Source of the DNA: Strigamia acuminata
Taxonomy: Eukaryota > Arthropoda > Chilopoda > Geophilomorpha > Linotaeniidae
Length of the DNA stretch: 64,000 bases
Assembly (NCBI GenBank): GCA_949358305.1
Contig: OX442322.1
Span: forward strand, 1,550,001 to 1,614,000
Reading direction: 5' to 3'
Part shown: positions 42,627-52,409 of the stretch, piece after piece
How positions within the stretch are numbered: the first letter of the stretch is position 1
How the letters are laid out: every line of letters begins with the position of its first letter
The notes under the pieces: model-generated
The model's database searches: none
Told to the model about the DNA's origin: nothing
The model's input: the letters and a program-made list of their open reading frames with translations, nothing else
Made by a program: the position numbers and the translations under genes

Positions 42627-45600
42627 TTATTTCTTCGCCGCCTGCGCTGACTCGTTTTTTGACTCGTTTTTTGCCATGGCGAGTTTAATCTCTGCCATCT
42701 GCTTCATTATCGCGTCAAACTTAGCGTCTTCTTTCGCTGTTCTTGGGCACTCATTGGAGTAGTGGCCCGGTTGGTTACACTTGAAACAGCGAATATTTGA
42801 TTTGTCTCTTGGGGCTTCAGTCGATTTTTTCTTTTCAGGGTCTGTTTTCGACGGTGGCGTGTAATTTTTCCGAAAATACTTCGGAATTCGGCCGGCATTT
42901 GGTTTTAACCTGGCGCGAAATTCTTCTACCGCTCTATCTCGATGGATGAGATGTACTAGCGGTCCTTCTTCATCGCAACCCGTTGATAGAGTGTCGCGAT
43001 AACTTCGTATTTCTTCGTCCGTCGAATAGTCGTCTTTTTCTTCTTTTTCGTCTGATTTTCCGACATTTTGTTCGGCTTCCTCCCCCTCCTTGACCTCCTC
43101 CAGTGTCGCTTGCATGGCTGACGCTGTCGGTGCCTTTTTAGGGGCGGCCAAAGGGTTGGAAGGCAGCGTGGATGTCAGTTTATTTTTTATTTGTAAACCA
43201 ACGCTAGCTTCTGCCAGCTCCATTATACCGCTAAGATATTCAGTAGGGCGCATGATTTTGTCTGTCGCCCCATATCTTTCCGCACTCAACTTGAGACGGT
43301 TAGCGGTTGCTGCTTTCTCCGCTTCTGGTAAAGCGGAACAGTATCTCTTCTCGATATCTATCGTGTTCTCGAACAGGAAGGCGCTCATCTCCTCGTAGCT
43401 ACCTCCTGTCGGTGCCCTTTCTTCAAGTAGCACCCTTTGCGAGTATTCCGACAAACCGCCGAGAAAGAAAAGGTTGAATCCCGTGGCATGAAATTCCATC
43501 GGGGCCTTTTCGAACAACAATCTGGCGCGAATGTCGTAATCCATTATGGTTTCACCAGGCATCTGGCGAAGACCTCGCATCTTTCGGCTCACCTCCTCGG
43601 GTGTTTCGCCGTAGCGCAGGTCGAATCTCATTAAAAAGTCGTCCCAATTGACGCCTTTCAATCCTTGGTACCACTCACGTGCCGAACCTGTCATTAGCTC
43701 GACAATACCGTGGGTGAGCATGTCTCCTACGGTGGCTTTAGTGGCAGTCTTAATTCGAATTACTTCGTCAAGGAAGCGATCTCCCGCTTTCCATGACCCG
43801 TCGAAACGGTTCTGAATATAAAATTGCCACCTAATATTCCCGGTGACACTCATTGTATCACGCCGGGAGACAGCATATTTTTTCTTTACGCGGTCGCCAG
43901 TACTACGATTACGATCGTTTCGTTTGCTCAGATCGATTCCCTCGGCTTTTAACGAGCCAAGCAGGGCTCTTCCAAGCTCTCCCATCGTATACTGTCGACC
44001 CGTCGAATCGGTAAACGCGCTTTGTCGGGGAAGGTCCTGAAACTCCTCCCGTCGGTGGTCGCTATTTTCCGATCGACGTCGTTTCTCTCTATCGCGCGGA
44101 GAGTTGGATCTCTTCTGGCGATTACTTGATTTATCATTTCGTCTGTCGTCGTTGGACGTGGGGTCGGAGCTGGGGTCGGGAGACGGTGAGCGGCGTGGCG
44201 GGTTGCGCCGTGAAGAGTTTGACTCTTTCCGGCCCCTACGACGGTCGTCACGTTCCCTTTCCCTGCGTTCATCGCGTTCTCTTTCCCTTCGTCTCTCTTC
44301 GGAACCTCTCTCCGAATCGTGATGACTGGGCGCATTCGACTCCAGTTCATCCGACGACGAATCACTGTTCCCGTAGTGATACTGTTGCTGTCCTCTTTCG
44401 CGTTGACGTTCCTCTCGTGACGATGTGCGGTCTTCGGAATGTTTTCTCGAAGGTCCGTCGTCTTTGAGGATGGGCACCGACTGTGGCCAGTCGCTACCCC
44501 GCGGGTCGTCACGTTGTCGGCTCGTGTGAGTCTGTTCTTCGTTACGACGCGCGTTGTTCGCATTTATTAATCGGTTGATAGCGTTGTTAGTATTATCGTC
44601 TAACGCCATCATGCGAGGTCGAACGCGTTGTTCGGTCGATACTTCCCGTTTGCGTGGAGTGACTGGCACTTCCTTTTTTCGCTCGGGTTTGGGGCTGACC
44701 TTCGGCGTGCGCTTCGGGTCGCCTTCGACGCTCTCGTCGGACAATTCGGACGAGCTAACTTCTGGCTTGCGAACGGATTTTGGTTTGTCTCGTTGCAGCC
44801 TAGCCATGAAAGCTTGTTCAGCTTCTTGCTGAGAATGGAATGCATAACGATGTGCATGTAAGGCTCGATCAACTATTTCGACCTCTTCTGGAGTGGTCGG
44901 AACGCGCTGGGATTTACCGTACTCGAGAGCTCGCGCTTCTCTTTCCGCCAGCTTCCGCTTTCTCTCGCGGATGGCTTGCCGGGCCTCATTCTCGGCATCC
45001 GCTTCGAATTGAGCGGAATCTACCATTTGTTGAGCGTATGCGCCTTCAACAACGGTGATTTCTGGGGATAACCTGTGCGCTCTTAAAGCTGCACGTACGA
45101 TTTGTAATGTTTCGTACACAGTTATTTTTCCCGTTGGCAGAGTGTATCGTACACCTTCTGCCTGTGCCAACTGCATCGTGTCAACCAATGTGGCCGAGAC
45201 GCTGTAAGGCTGGCTCGGAACACGCTCAGTTTTTGACGCATTGGACTTGTGTCCTTCAGACCTGACCGAAGCTGGGCGGCTTTGCGTAATGGGCGTGTTT
45301 AGTGCCGAATTAGCTGTCGTATTTGAGGCCGTCTTTTGTATCGGAGACGCCGCTTTCGGACTGCCCACCTCGGTGTCGTGCGTTAGACGAGGCGATGGGT
45401 TACGGGATAAAACCTCGTTTCCGCTCGTCTCGCCGTCACGGTTAGAACGCGGCAGTTTGGAGTGAGATTGCTCTTCACCCCGCTCTGTCTCGTCCAATCG
45501 CTGCCTCGTCTCGGAACGAGACGGGTGCGATGCCTCTGATGCGCTTCTGCGATCGGGTTTAGGCTTGCGCCGTTTTTGCCTCGCTTCGTGCGCTGAGGCT

Positions 45601-45707
45601 TTGGGTAAGGGACCTCCAGATCGCAAATGATAATCGGCGCCTTTACGGCTACCAGCTCTCTTGTTTGCGTCGGAGTCGGAATCCGTTACTCGGATATTGT
45701 CTGCCAT
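42627..45707 (-). CDS. Gypsy Gag
   Basis: 1,026 aa, unusually long. A charged, low-complexity N-terminal half (Arg/Ser/Glu-rich, with an RERERDERRERERDDRR-like run) precedes the retrotransposon capsid region (WQFYIQNRFDGSW...WYQGLKGVNWDDFLMRF, about 620-760) and one CCHC zinc knuckle CFKCNQPGHYSNEC (about 985-998). The C-terminus is basic. Start is ATG at 45707, 50 nt from the primer-binding site. Confidence 0.9.
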   Translation of the reverse strand: MADNIRVTDSDSDANKRAGSRKGADYHLRSGGPLPKASAHEARQKRRKPKPDRRSASEASHPSRSETRQRLDETERGEEQSHSKLPRSNRDGETSGNEVLSRNPSPRLTHDTEVGSPKAASPIQKTASNTTANSALNTPITQSRPASVRSEGHKSNASKTERVPSQPYSVSATLVDTMQLAQAEGVRYTLPTGKITVYETLQIVRAALRAHRLSPEITVVEGAYAQQMVDSAQFEADAENEARQAIRERKRKLAEREARALEYGKSQRVPTTPEEVEIVDRALHAHRYAFHSQQEAEQAFMARLQRDKPKSVRKPEVSSSELSDESVEGDPKRTPKVSPKPERKKEVPVTPRKREVSTEQRVRPRMMALDDNTNNAINRLINANNARRNEEQTHTSRQRDDPRGSDWPQSVPILKDDGPSRKHSEDRTSSREERQRERGQQQYHYGNSDSSSDELESNAPSHHDSERGSEERRRERERDERRERERDDRRRGRKESNSSRRNPPRRSPSPDPSSDPTSNDDRRNDKSSNRQKRSNSPRDREKRRRSENSDHRREEFQDLPRQSAFTDSTGRQYTMGELGRALLGSLKAEGIDLSKRNDRNRSTGDRVKKKYAVSRRDTMSVTGNIRWQFYIQNRFDGSWKAGDRFLDEVIRIKTATKATVGDMLTHGIVELMTGSAREWYQGLKGVNWDDFLMRFDLRYGETPEEVSRKMRGLRQMPGETIMDYDIRARLLFEKAPMEFHATGFNLFFLGGLSEYSQRVLLEERAPTGGSYEEMSAFLFENTIDIEKRYCSALPEAEKAATANRLKLSAERYGATDKIMRPTEYLSGIMELAEASVGLQIKNKLTSTLPSNPLAAPKKAPTASAMQATLEEVKEGEEAEQNVGKSDEKEEKDDYSTDEEIRSYRDTLSTGCDEEGPLVHLIHRDRAVEEFRARLKPNAGRIPKYFRKNYTPPSKTDPEKKKSTEAPRDKSNIRCFKCNQPGHYSNECPRTAKEDAKFDAIMKQMAEIKLAMAKNESKNESAQAAKK

Positions 45708-45756
45708 TTTTGGGTATGAAAAATGATCTCAAGTTCTATTCGAGTCGTTTAAATCG

Positions 45757-45774
45757 ATCCCGGACAGGCCCCCA
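45757..45774 (-). promoter_or_regulatory. Gypsy primer-binding site (tRNA-Pro-like)
   Basis: The minus strand reads TGGGGGCCTGTCCGGGAT two bases from the 5' LTR. It differs at two adjacent positions from the tRNA-Pro site used by murine leukaemia-type retroviruses. Confidence 0.65.
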
Positions 45775-45776
45775 CG

Positions 45777-46775
45777 TGTCGCGCTCACTCTCTGTCTGTC
45801 GCTAACTCGTGGTATGAGTCACTTACTAATCTCGTAACACTGCTTTACTCAAGCGGTTACCCAAATAATGTGAAACGGCAAACAATGTAAAATGGTAAAT
45901 ATAATAAATGTATTTATTATATGGGAATGTACAGGTAAAAGGATAAAATGTATAAAGGAATAAAGGTAAAAGGTAAGGTGTATGAAGTTGGCGGGAAACT
46001 GGTCGAGGTCGTCCTTTGTTGGCGCTCTGGATCCAAGATGGCGTCCGCGTGGCAACGTGGTGTCGTCTTGGGCCGGCGTGGCAATGAATGGCGTCCTCGT
46101 CTCACGTTTCTCGTTCGGTCCTTCGGGCTCACGCTGGTCGGGCGCGAGTGAATGCCTAGTTAAAGGGCTTACTTCTGGTCTGTTGTCTAGGTTTAGGGTT
46201 TTGTGTAGGTGTCCGGCGATCACACAGCGGCGGACGCTTGGTGGTTCCCGGCGATACACACAGCGGCGGGAACGCTCGTCGTGGTTACTGCAATTTAGGC
46301 TTGTGCGACCGTTTGTCTGCACAACTCGCTAAATTGGAGTAGGTTTACTATTTCTAGCTGGCTTGCTAAAATAGTGTGGTAATCTTGTTTCGCAGGTTAC
46401 TCTGCGGAGGTTAACACAAATCAATCGTACTCACGTTGAAAGTCCCTTGTCCTAGGTCACTCCTGAAGTCTTTGTACTTAGGCTTGATCGTTTTAGGACG
46501 TTTGGCTTTTACGTGTATCTTGGTTGATTTTTGTGTTGGTTCTGCCCGCTCAGTGCAAGGCGAATTCCTTTGCACAAAGCGGGGGGTGACAGGTGACTAA
46601 AGCCACCCAATAGTGGAGAAGACGAATCTCCCCCACTCCCCCAGGGCAGACGCCCGTCCATTGACTGGATGTCAATGCTCTGAGGGAAGGGAGGCGCGCG
46701 TGCGACTCCCCTTCTTTACCCGTATGTAGGCCACAAGAGAAACTCTTCGTGCCCCACCCCAGTCGGGTCACCACA
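45777..46775 (-). repeat. Gypsy 5' LTR
   Basis: 999-bp direct repeat of 33261-34259; near identity indicates recent insertion. Confidence 0.93.
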
Positions 46776-46951
46776 TAGCAACCAGAAGTGATTTTATTGT
46801 TCTATTTGGACCAAATCGTAGCTTAATAATTGTAGTTTCATATACTAAAAGCACGATTTATAACTTTGTATGGGCGTCTTCAAATTACAATTATAAAATG
46901 AAAAGGCATTGTCAAAAATTGATTATTCCGTTTTTTTGGCAAGGAGTTGTA

Positions 46952-47270
46952 TTCAGTTAATTCTAAAGATTCACTCGATGTTTCAGTTAGGTTATTTGTA
47001 GGATGTTATATGAATGATGCTAGACAGTGCTGCTTAAAGTACTGTACATTACACTGCTGTTGGATTCTGTTCCAACGGTCGGAATAAAAGTAGATATAAC
47101 ATTTGTTTCTTGGATATTCATTGTAATGTGCTCTACACAGTCTCTGTTCACCGTTGTTAACTCTATATTTATTACCGGTATGTCAGGTTATTTAAAAAAC
47201 AAGACATTTGTAAAATTAACTTAGCTTAGTTAAAAAAGAATGCTATTTAGCAATTCAGATCAAAATAACA
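46952..47270. other. Spacer upstream of the 709-aa gene
   Basis: AT-rich; holds no gene that I can see. The last 60 bp (GCTTAGTTAAAAAAG...) probably contain the promoter of the following gene. Confidence 0.4.
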
Positions 47271-49400
47271 ATGCTGTTGATTTACGTTTTTATGTGTTTT
47301 TTATTTATCTGCAACATTATATTCGTTATTTATAAATACAATTTGACCGGCGCTGCGCAAGATATAAATGCAGCCGAAGGCAGTATAGCTGTTTTTGAAA
47401 ATGACAAGAATATTCAATTAAATTCTAAATTGCATTGTTCTAGAGACGGGACATTGACGTGTAATGCATTGAAAGTAAACAATGTGAGTATAGAGCTAAC
47501 AAAATCTGCTGAAAACAACTCGGTATTAATTAAAAACGCTGACACAGTGTCGCAAAGTAAAAATATACAATGTTTCAAAGATGGAACAATTAAATGTAAA
47601 AAATTTATTTTAAATGATGTTGTTTTTGATAATTTAAAACTTCCAGAAAACAGGATAGATAATAAATCTTTTCTTTTGTCTATTAACAGCACTAGTAACA
47701 TGGTGGAAGTACTAGAAAACAATTTTGTAAAAATTAAACAAACGTTACGTTTAATAGGTTCCAATAGAATTGCACTAATCGATAATACTAATACGATAAA
47801 ACCAGCTGAATATGCGCTAAATTTATCCAAAACGGCAGAAAGTGAAGAAATCTTGTATTTGAAAGATAATGTAATTAAAAGTAAGCAGATGGATGTTTTA
47901 ACATTAGAAAAACCATGGGAAAACTTTTTAGAGAATAGTTTAGCTATATTTAAAACTGAAAATACTCTTATGACAGAAAAAACAATAGGTTTTGATAAAT
48001 CAGTATTCAGTGAAACGAAGGATGTTAATCGTACTTTATTTATTCGCAACGGTATGATATATTCAGATGATTCACAGCTGTTATTTGTAGATGACGATAC
48101 CATGCCTCTCAACTCGATTATTCTGTACGATAATGTAAAGAAAAAGTGTATTCCAGGACCAACATTTGATCCTGAAATCTATTACCCTGGGGTAGTTTTC
48201 TACGACTCTGAAAATAAAGTTTTCGATGTAATCTCTGGAGATGAGTTAATAAAAAAATGTATCGGTGGAAATGGAAATAGGTTAATTCTTTACGATGAAC
48301 AATCAGAAATGCATAAGGTTAGTGACTTCAAATTTGAATTAACAGAGATAAGCTATTATGGTGATCTATTAATGATCAATATTGAAAAAACAATTACTAA
48401 CATTCCAAATAACTTTGTCTTTTTACAACAAACAGATGATAACATTAAAAATGGACATCTTGTAATCTGTGGAGATGAACCTAACTTATTGAAAACTATT
48501 GATTTATCAATAGACATGAGGCATTTTGTGCCCAAAAACGTAGGATGCGTATTATACTATGAGGAAAACGAACTCAAGTTGAAAGCTGTAAATCAAATTC
48601 CTATACCTAACAATATAAAAATAGATTTGAAAGGTGATATTACTAGTAGAATTCCAGTCATGAATAAAGCAGACGATGATACGATAACATTAAGCGCTTC
48701 ATCCATGCACATAATTGATGATACTTTGGTAATACCAAACGGCAAACTGAAGTTAGGTAAAGTCAATATTGACTTCAATCATCATGCCGGTGAGCCGAAA
48801 ATAAACGATGTCCTAATGTATGACGGTCAATCTTTTAAATTCAAGAGTCTTTTTCCGCCAATTGCTAAACCTGTAAATTATCTCGGAATCAATGATAACC
48901 ATGAATTACAATTTTTGCCTTTAAAAAGTAATAGTATATTACTTACAAAGGAAAACACAAAATCGGTAGGAATATGTAATCAGTACACAACTCTTGTAAA
49001 GATCGATGTTTCATCATACTCGAATTTTGACTTTATAAAATGCTCATGCAATACTGGCGGTTTATGGTTGGGAAAAAATAATCAACCTGAACCTATACTA
49101 TTTAGATTGGTGTATAAATCAAAAAATAGTGCCAACGAATACTCTCTTCAGGAATACATTCATACTGCATCAATACATGTAAAAGGAAAAAACATTTCTA
49201 ATTGGATTACACCCGTCATATACATCGTGGATGAAATTTATGACAAACAAGAAATACAATCCATTGCTTTACAAGCTAGAAGTTCTTCCAGTGCGATTGA
49301 TGCGTCATACAAAATAAATATTCAATCTAGTGACTACACATTAGATAAAAAATTTCCAAATATTTACACGCGGATGAGCGTATGTATACGGACTAAATAA
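47271..49400 (+). CDS. N-terminally anchored 709-aa protein, probable virion protein
   Basis: Intronless, AT-rich, ATG at 47271. A hydrophobic segment of about 20 residues at the very N-terminus (LLIYVFMCFLFICNIIFVIY) is followed by a long extracellular or lumenal-type region of mostly beta character. Two related motifs, LHCSRDGTLTCNALKVNN (about 54-71) and IQCFKDGTIKCKKFILND (about 98-115), form an internal repeat with paired Cys. No family recognised. An N-terminal uncleaved anchor and a large beta-rich ectodomain are common in envelope proteins of occlusion-derived arthropod viruses, so a virion role is inferred from context only. The stop codon overlaps a poly(A) signal (AATAAA at 49396-49401). 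No break is seen. Confidence 0.6.
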   Translation: MLLIYVFMCFLFICNIIFVIYKYNLTGAAQDINAAEGSIAVFENDKNIQLNSKLHCSRDGTLTCNALKVNNVSIELTKSAENNSVLIKNADTVSQSKNIQCFKDGTIKCKKFILNDVVFDNLKLPENRIDNKSFLLSINSTSNMVEVLENNFVKIKQTLRLIGSNRIALIDNTNTIKPAEYALNLSKTAESEEILYLKDNVIKSKQMDVLTLEKPWENFLENSLAIFKTENTLMTEKTIGFDKSVFSETKDVNRTLFIRNGMIYSDDSQLLFVDDDTMPLNSIILYDNVKKKCIPGPTFDPEIYYPGVVFYDSENKVFDVISGDELIKKCIGGNGNRLILYDEQSEMHKVSDFKFELTEISYYGDLLMINIEKTITNIPNNFVFLQQTDDNIKNGHLVICGDEPNLLKTIDLSIDMRHFVPKNVGCVLYYEENELKLKAVNQIPIPNNIKIDLKGDITSRIPVMNKADDDTITLSASSMHIIDDTLVIPNGKLKLGKVNIDFNHHAGEPKINDVLMYDGQSFKFKSLFPPIAKPVNYLGINDNHELQFLPLKSNSILLTKENTKSVGICNQYTTLVKIDVSSYSNFDFIKCSCNTGGLWLGKNNQPEPILFRLVYKSKNSANEYSLQEYIHTASIHVKGKNISNWITPVIYIVDEIYDKQEIQSIALQARSSSSAIDASYKINIQSSDYTLDKKFPNIYTRMSVCIRTK

Positions 49401-49531
49401 ATATTACTTTTTTTAACAAATTTTTAGATAGTTATTGGATCAAAACAATTAAAGCAGAAAACACTTTGACAAACTATGTGACCGTGCTAGTTTTATTTAA
49501 TAATTAATTGTGACAAATTGTTGTCTGTTTA

Positions 49532-51088
49532 TGTCGTGTTACTAAAGCAGAGACACCGATGTGTGCATGATGAAAATCATTTATTAAGTGATCAACTGCT
49601 GCAAGGTTACACTTGACGTAGTCCGTTGCACATGCAGCGTGTGCGCCACCACCTCCCCTTTTCCCATATGGGACATACATGCAAATTACAAATAAAACAA
49701 CAATATAAAATAACCCAAATCTACACAAATGTAAAAACAAAACGAATTCAATAAAATCACACATCAATGTTCAGTTCATGCTTCCTATGAGTCTCTGCGT
49801 AACGCGCCAGGATCTTGTTGTCGTGGCACCCTCGGTAATCGCCGCCGTCTGCGGTCCCGCATCCTCTCCCCCACCACCTCTCGCGGTGCATTAGCTACGG
49901 TCGTGCCTCAGAAATTGCAATTTCAGCACCCGGGCCTCATCGCTCGGCTGCCCTGGCTCACGACTGGCTCCCGCTCGGCTGATTAGCACCCTTGGCTGTC
50001 CGCCCGTCGTCCTCCGCTTGGTCTGACACCGACGACCTGACTTTACTTCTCCCATCGTCAGCGCAGTCGACTCCTCGGCCGGAATGAAACTTTGTTGTGT
50101 CCACTCACCACCTCCTTCATTCGCGCCTTCTCGACCGCCGTTTCGAGAGTTAATTTGTCGTCCAATTGAAGCGCCTCAGACACCTTTGCGTCCAAAATCC
50201 CGACCACAAACCTGTCGCGCACCAGTTCGTCCTTCAACGTCACGTAATTACACGTGTCGATCAGCTTATGAAGCGCTGTGAGAAATGCGTTAACTGTCTC
50301 GCCAACCTCTTGTTTTCTACGGTGAAATTTCGCCCGCTCATAAATTACGTTCCTCATTTTTCCAACGTAATACTCTCCGAATACCTTCTTAACCTGATCA
50401 TACTGCTTCAACTCGTCATTCTTCAATGTTGACGCTTCCAAAATATCCGGAGGAATTAAAGGAGGAATTAAAGGTAACGTGTGCTCTATGTTGCCAAAAA
50501 AGAATAACTCGGGGTTATAAGGAAGATCGTTCATGATGCAAAATTTCTCGATGTCCCTTCGTGATCGGAGTCGAAGGCCCGGTTTCGGAAAATAATAGAC
50601 ATCAATGTCAACTGAGGGACCCGGTCGCTGATGCTTTCGGAGGTGTTCTTCACGAAACCATCGACTAAAAACGGTATTTCCTCCGATATAACGCCAAACA
50701 AAAGCTGTACGGTATGCTGATGTGGCTGCGACTCGCGTTGGACCAGGAGGGAGCGGAAACATTGGCCCGTGATCGAAGATTGGCATTGTGTGTTGTAAAA
50801 TGTTCGGACCGGCTCTTCTACGGGTCGTGATGAAACGGTTTGGCGAGCTCGGTGGCGAAAGTCTAGGAGAACTAACAGGAGACGTTTCCGGTGACGATAC
50901 GTGGGCTATATTTCCCACTTCGTGTTCGTTTTCTCCGCCCTCCCCCCTCTCGCCTCGCTCCGAAACTTTGCACACACTCACGCTACTCGCCAGGCAAAAT
51001 CGCGTTCGGTCACGGACCACTTCTGACACCATGTCGTGTTACTAAAGCAGAGACACCGATGTGTGCACGATAAAGATCATTTATTAAG
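49532..51088 (-). mobile_element. LTR retroelement remnant carrying an MBD-Gag ORF
   Basis: A 57-bp direct repeat (49532-49588, 51032-51088; three differences) starts TGTCGTGTTACTAAAGCAG at both ends. On the minus strand the right copy is followed at once by TGGTGTCAGAAGTGG (51017-51031), a tRNA-Leu-like primer-binding site, so these are LTR ends. The right LTR is cut after 57 bp; the left may continue to about 49780. Pol is absent. Confidence 0.75.
50058..51032 (-). CDS. MBD-like domain fused to Gypsy-type Gag capsid
   Basis: 324 aa. The ATG overlaps the primer-binding site. After a Ser/Pro-rich N-terminus, residues about 114-182 read FREEHLRKHQ...VDIDVYYFPKPGLRLRSRRDIEKFC...LFFFGNIEH, clearly homologous to the MBD-like module and its flank in Copia B and C. 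Residues about 205-315 (GKMRNVIYERAKFHRRKQ...CNYVTLKDELVRDRFVVGI...DDKLTLETAVEKARMKE) are a Gypsy/Ty3-type capsid C-terminal region, not Copia. There is no zinc knuckle. The frame is intact although the element is otherwise decayed. It could be a domesticated gene or simply a recent chimeric retroelement. Confidence 0.75.
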   Translation of the reverse strand: MVSEVVRDRTRFCLASSVSVCKVSERGERGEGGENEHEVGNIAHVSSPETSPVSSPRLSPPSSPNRFITTRRRAGPNILQHTMPIFDHGPMFPLPPGPTRVAATSAYRTAFVWRYIGGNTVFSRWFREEHLRKHQRPGPSVDIDVYYFPKPGLRLRSRRDIEKFCIMNDLPYNPELFFFGNIEHTLPLIPPLIPPDILEASTLKNDELKQYDQVKKVFGEYYVGKMRNVIYERAKFHRRKQEVGETVNAFLTALHKLIDTCNYVTLKDELVRDRFVVGILDAKVSEALQLDDKLTLETAVEKARMKEVVSGHNKVSFRPRSRLR

Positions 51089-51144
51089 TTTAATAATAAG
51101 AGATTTTATGTGAAATTTTATTACATTTACAAGTTTTAGTGATC

Positions 51145-51306
51145 TTTATTGAATTTAAAATATTTCGTTCCATTTTAGTGAATTTAGAATTGGAGTGAAC
51201 TATTATTGAATTTTAAAAAAAAGTTCAATTTTAGTAAATTTATAGAATTGTTGTCATATTAAAAATCCCAACAATTAAATATATTAACCTTCAACTATTA
51301 AATTAA
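51145..51306. repeat. AT-rich inverted-repeat arms, left of alkB
   Basis: The stretch ATTGAATTTAAAATATTT...TTTTAGTGAATTTAGAA (51145-51190) and a second, ATTAACCTTCAACTATTAAA (51283-51306), both recur inverted on the other side of the dioxygenase gene. The order of the two arms is not that of one simple terminal repeat. Confidence 0.6.
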
Positions 51307-51472
51307 TGTATTAAATTAATGTGTGCAAATGCAATGTTAATTTTAGGATTTTAATCTAATTTTACAATAGCTTAAAACCACTGTATCATTTACATTTTCA
51401 CATAAATCCAAGAAACACCTACAAGTCCTGAAGCCATACTACTATCTAACTGACAACTGGATAAGAAAAAAC

Positions 51473-52135
51473 ATGGCGGTGAATACAGTAGAGCCTGTAT
51501 GTTGGAAAGATATTCGCGGACAAAATTTACACTTGCAATATGGGGAAATGTTCAACAAAAAGAAAGCTGATTCATTGTTTCAAAAACTGGAAAAAGAAAT
51601 CACATACTATACTGGTAGACTCAGTCTAATAAATATTTGTGGGAAGTGGAGATGTATACCAAGACAACAAGTAGCATTCGGCGATGATGGATTAACATAT
51701 ACATTTTCCGGTAACACTCTTCCTGTTAGAAGTTGGACTCCTCTTTTGCAGGAAATAAGAAATGCTGTTCAATTTGTTACCGAACATGAGTTCAATTTCG
51801 TTCTTATAAATCGGTATGCAAATGGAAAACAGACTATTGGTGAACATCGAGACGATGAAGCGGACCTTGATCCAAACGCACCGATAGCAAGTCTGTCTTT
51901 AGGACAAACCAGAAAATTTGTTCTCCGTCACGTTGCTGTCAAGCGAAAGTATGCTACAGACTCCTCAAGTTCACTGCCAAAGAATATTACTCTCGCTTTA
52001 GAACATGGCAGCATTCTGCTAATGCACCAACCTACCAACCGTTTTTGGTATCACGGACTTCCTCGACAAAGTTCTGCACAAAATCCAAGAATCAATTTAA
52101 CTTTTAGGAATATCATTCCAAGTTCCATGAAATAA
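51473..52135 (+). CDS. ALKBH2-like 2-oxoglutarate/Fe(II) DNA dioxygenase
   Basis: 220 aa, intronless. Function: oxidative demethylation of alkylated bases (1-methyladenine, 3-methylcytosine) in DNA. Visible signatures: NRYANGKQTIGEHRDDE with the iron ligands H125 and D127, the third ligand in YHGLP (about H194), and RINLTFR (R206, R212) binding 2-oxoglutarate; LSLGQTRKFVLRH matches the substrate-loop side of ALKBH2 and ALKBH3. Length is close to that of animal ALKBH2. The stop codon is inside AATAAA (52131-52136). AT-rich inverted repeats flank it. It could be a host retrogene, a captured gene in a mobile element or a viral gene; base composition resembles the virus-like neighbours, and no intron or poly(A) tail decides the matter. 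Confidence 0.88.
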   Translation: MAVNTVEPVCWKDIRGQNLHLQYGEMFNKKKADSLFQKLEKEITYYTGRLSLINICGKWRCIPRQQVAFGDDGLTYTFSGNTLPVRSWTPLLQEIRNAVQFVTEHEFNFVLINRYANGKQTIGEHRDDEADLDPNAPIASLSLGQTRKFVLRHVAVKRKYATDSSSSLPKNITLALEHGSILLMHQPTNRFWYHGLPRQSSAQNPRINLTFRNIIPSSMK

Positions 52136-52330
52136 ATCATATATGTGATTATTACAATCTACTTTCAGAGTGAATTTAGAACCATTGTAAAACTTAGGTT
52201 TTGTTTTTGACTTTTGAGGGTTTCCAAATTGATTCCTCAATAGATTAGATTCTACAAAAAAAAATTTGAACATAGAATATTACAAACAAAGTTATTTCAA
52301 TAAAATTTCAATTATTAAAGTTTACTAAAT

Positions 52331-52409
52331 TTCTAAATTCACTAAAATTAAGCTAAATATTTTAAATTCAATAAAAGTTTGCTACTTAATTTAATAGTTG
52401 AGGTTAATA
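52331..52409. repeat. AT-rich inverted-repeat arms, right of alkB
   Basis: Inverted copies of 51145-51190 (at 52331-52376) and of 51283-51306 (at 52387-52409), with a few mismatches. The remaining AT-rich sequence at 52136-52506 holds no gene that I can see. Confidence 0.6.

Larger units (their letters stand above)
33261..46775 (-). mobile_element. Large Ty3/Gypsy element with an extra ORF
   Basis: 13.5 kb. LTRs of 999 bp (33261-34259, 45777-46775) begin TGTCGCG, end CACCACA and differ at two positions that I can see. The 4-bp TSD TAGC is at 33257-33260 and 46776-46779. The primer-binding site adjoins the 5' LTR and a polypurine tract (GGGAGGGGGACG, minus strand, 34260-34271) adjoins the 3' LTR. 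Order on the minus strand: gag, pro, pol, 1.1-kb spacer, large unassigned ORF. GC content is higher than in the neighbours. Confidence 0.93.
31167..46951. mobile_element. Tc1-type element with long inverted arms, split by a Gypsy insertion
   Basis: The sequence 31167-31342 is repeated inverted at 46776-46951 (both begin ACAACTCCTTGCC from outside). Further in, 31343-31415 (CTTTAAAC[G/A]CGGAC...) is repeated inverted at about 33176-33252. Removing the Gypsy (33261-46775, one TSD copy TAGC) makes the arms continuous, about 250 bp each, around a Tc1-type transposase. A 9-10 bp indel at the junction (33249-33258 against 31342-31343) leaves an alternative: a Tc1 element inserted into the centre of a palindromic MITE. 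Outer TA duplications are clear only on the right. Confidence 0.65.
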
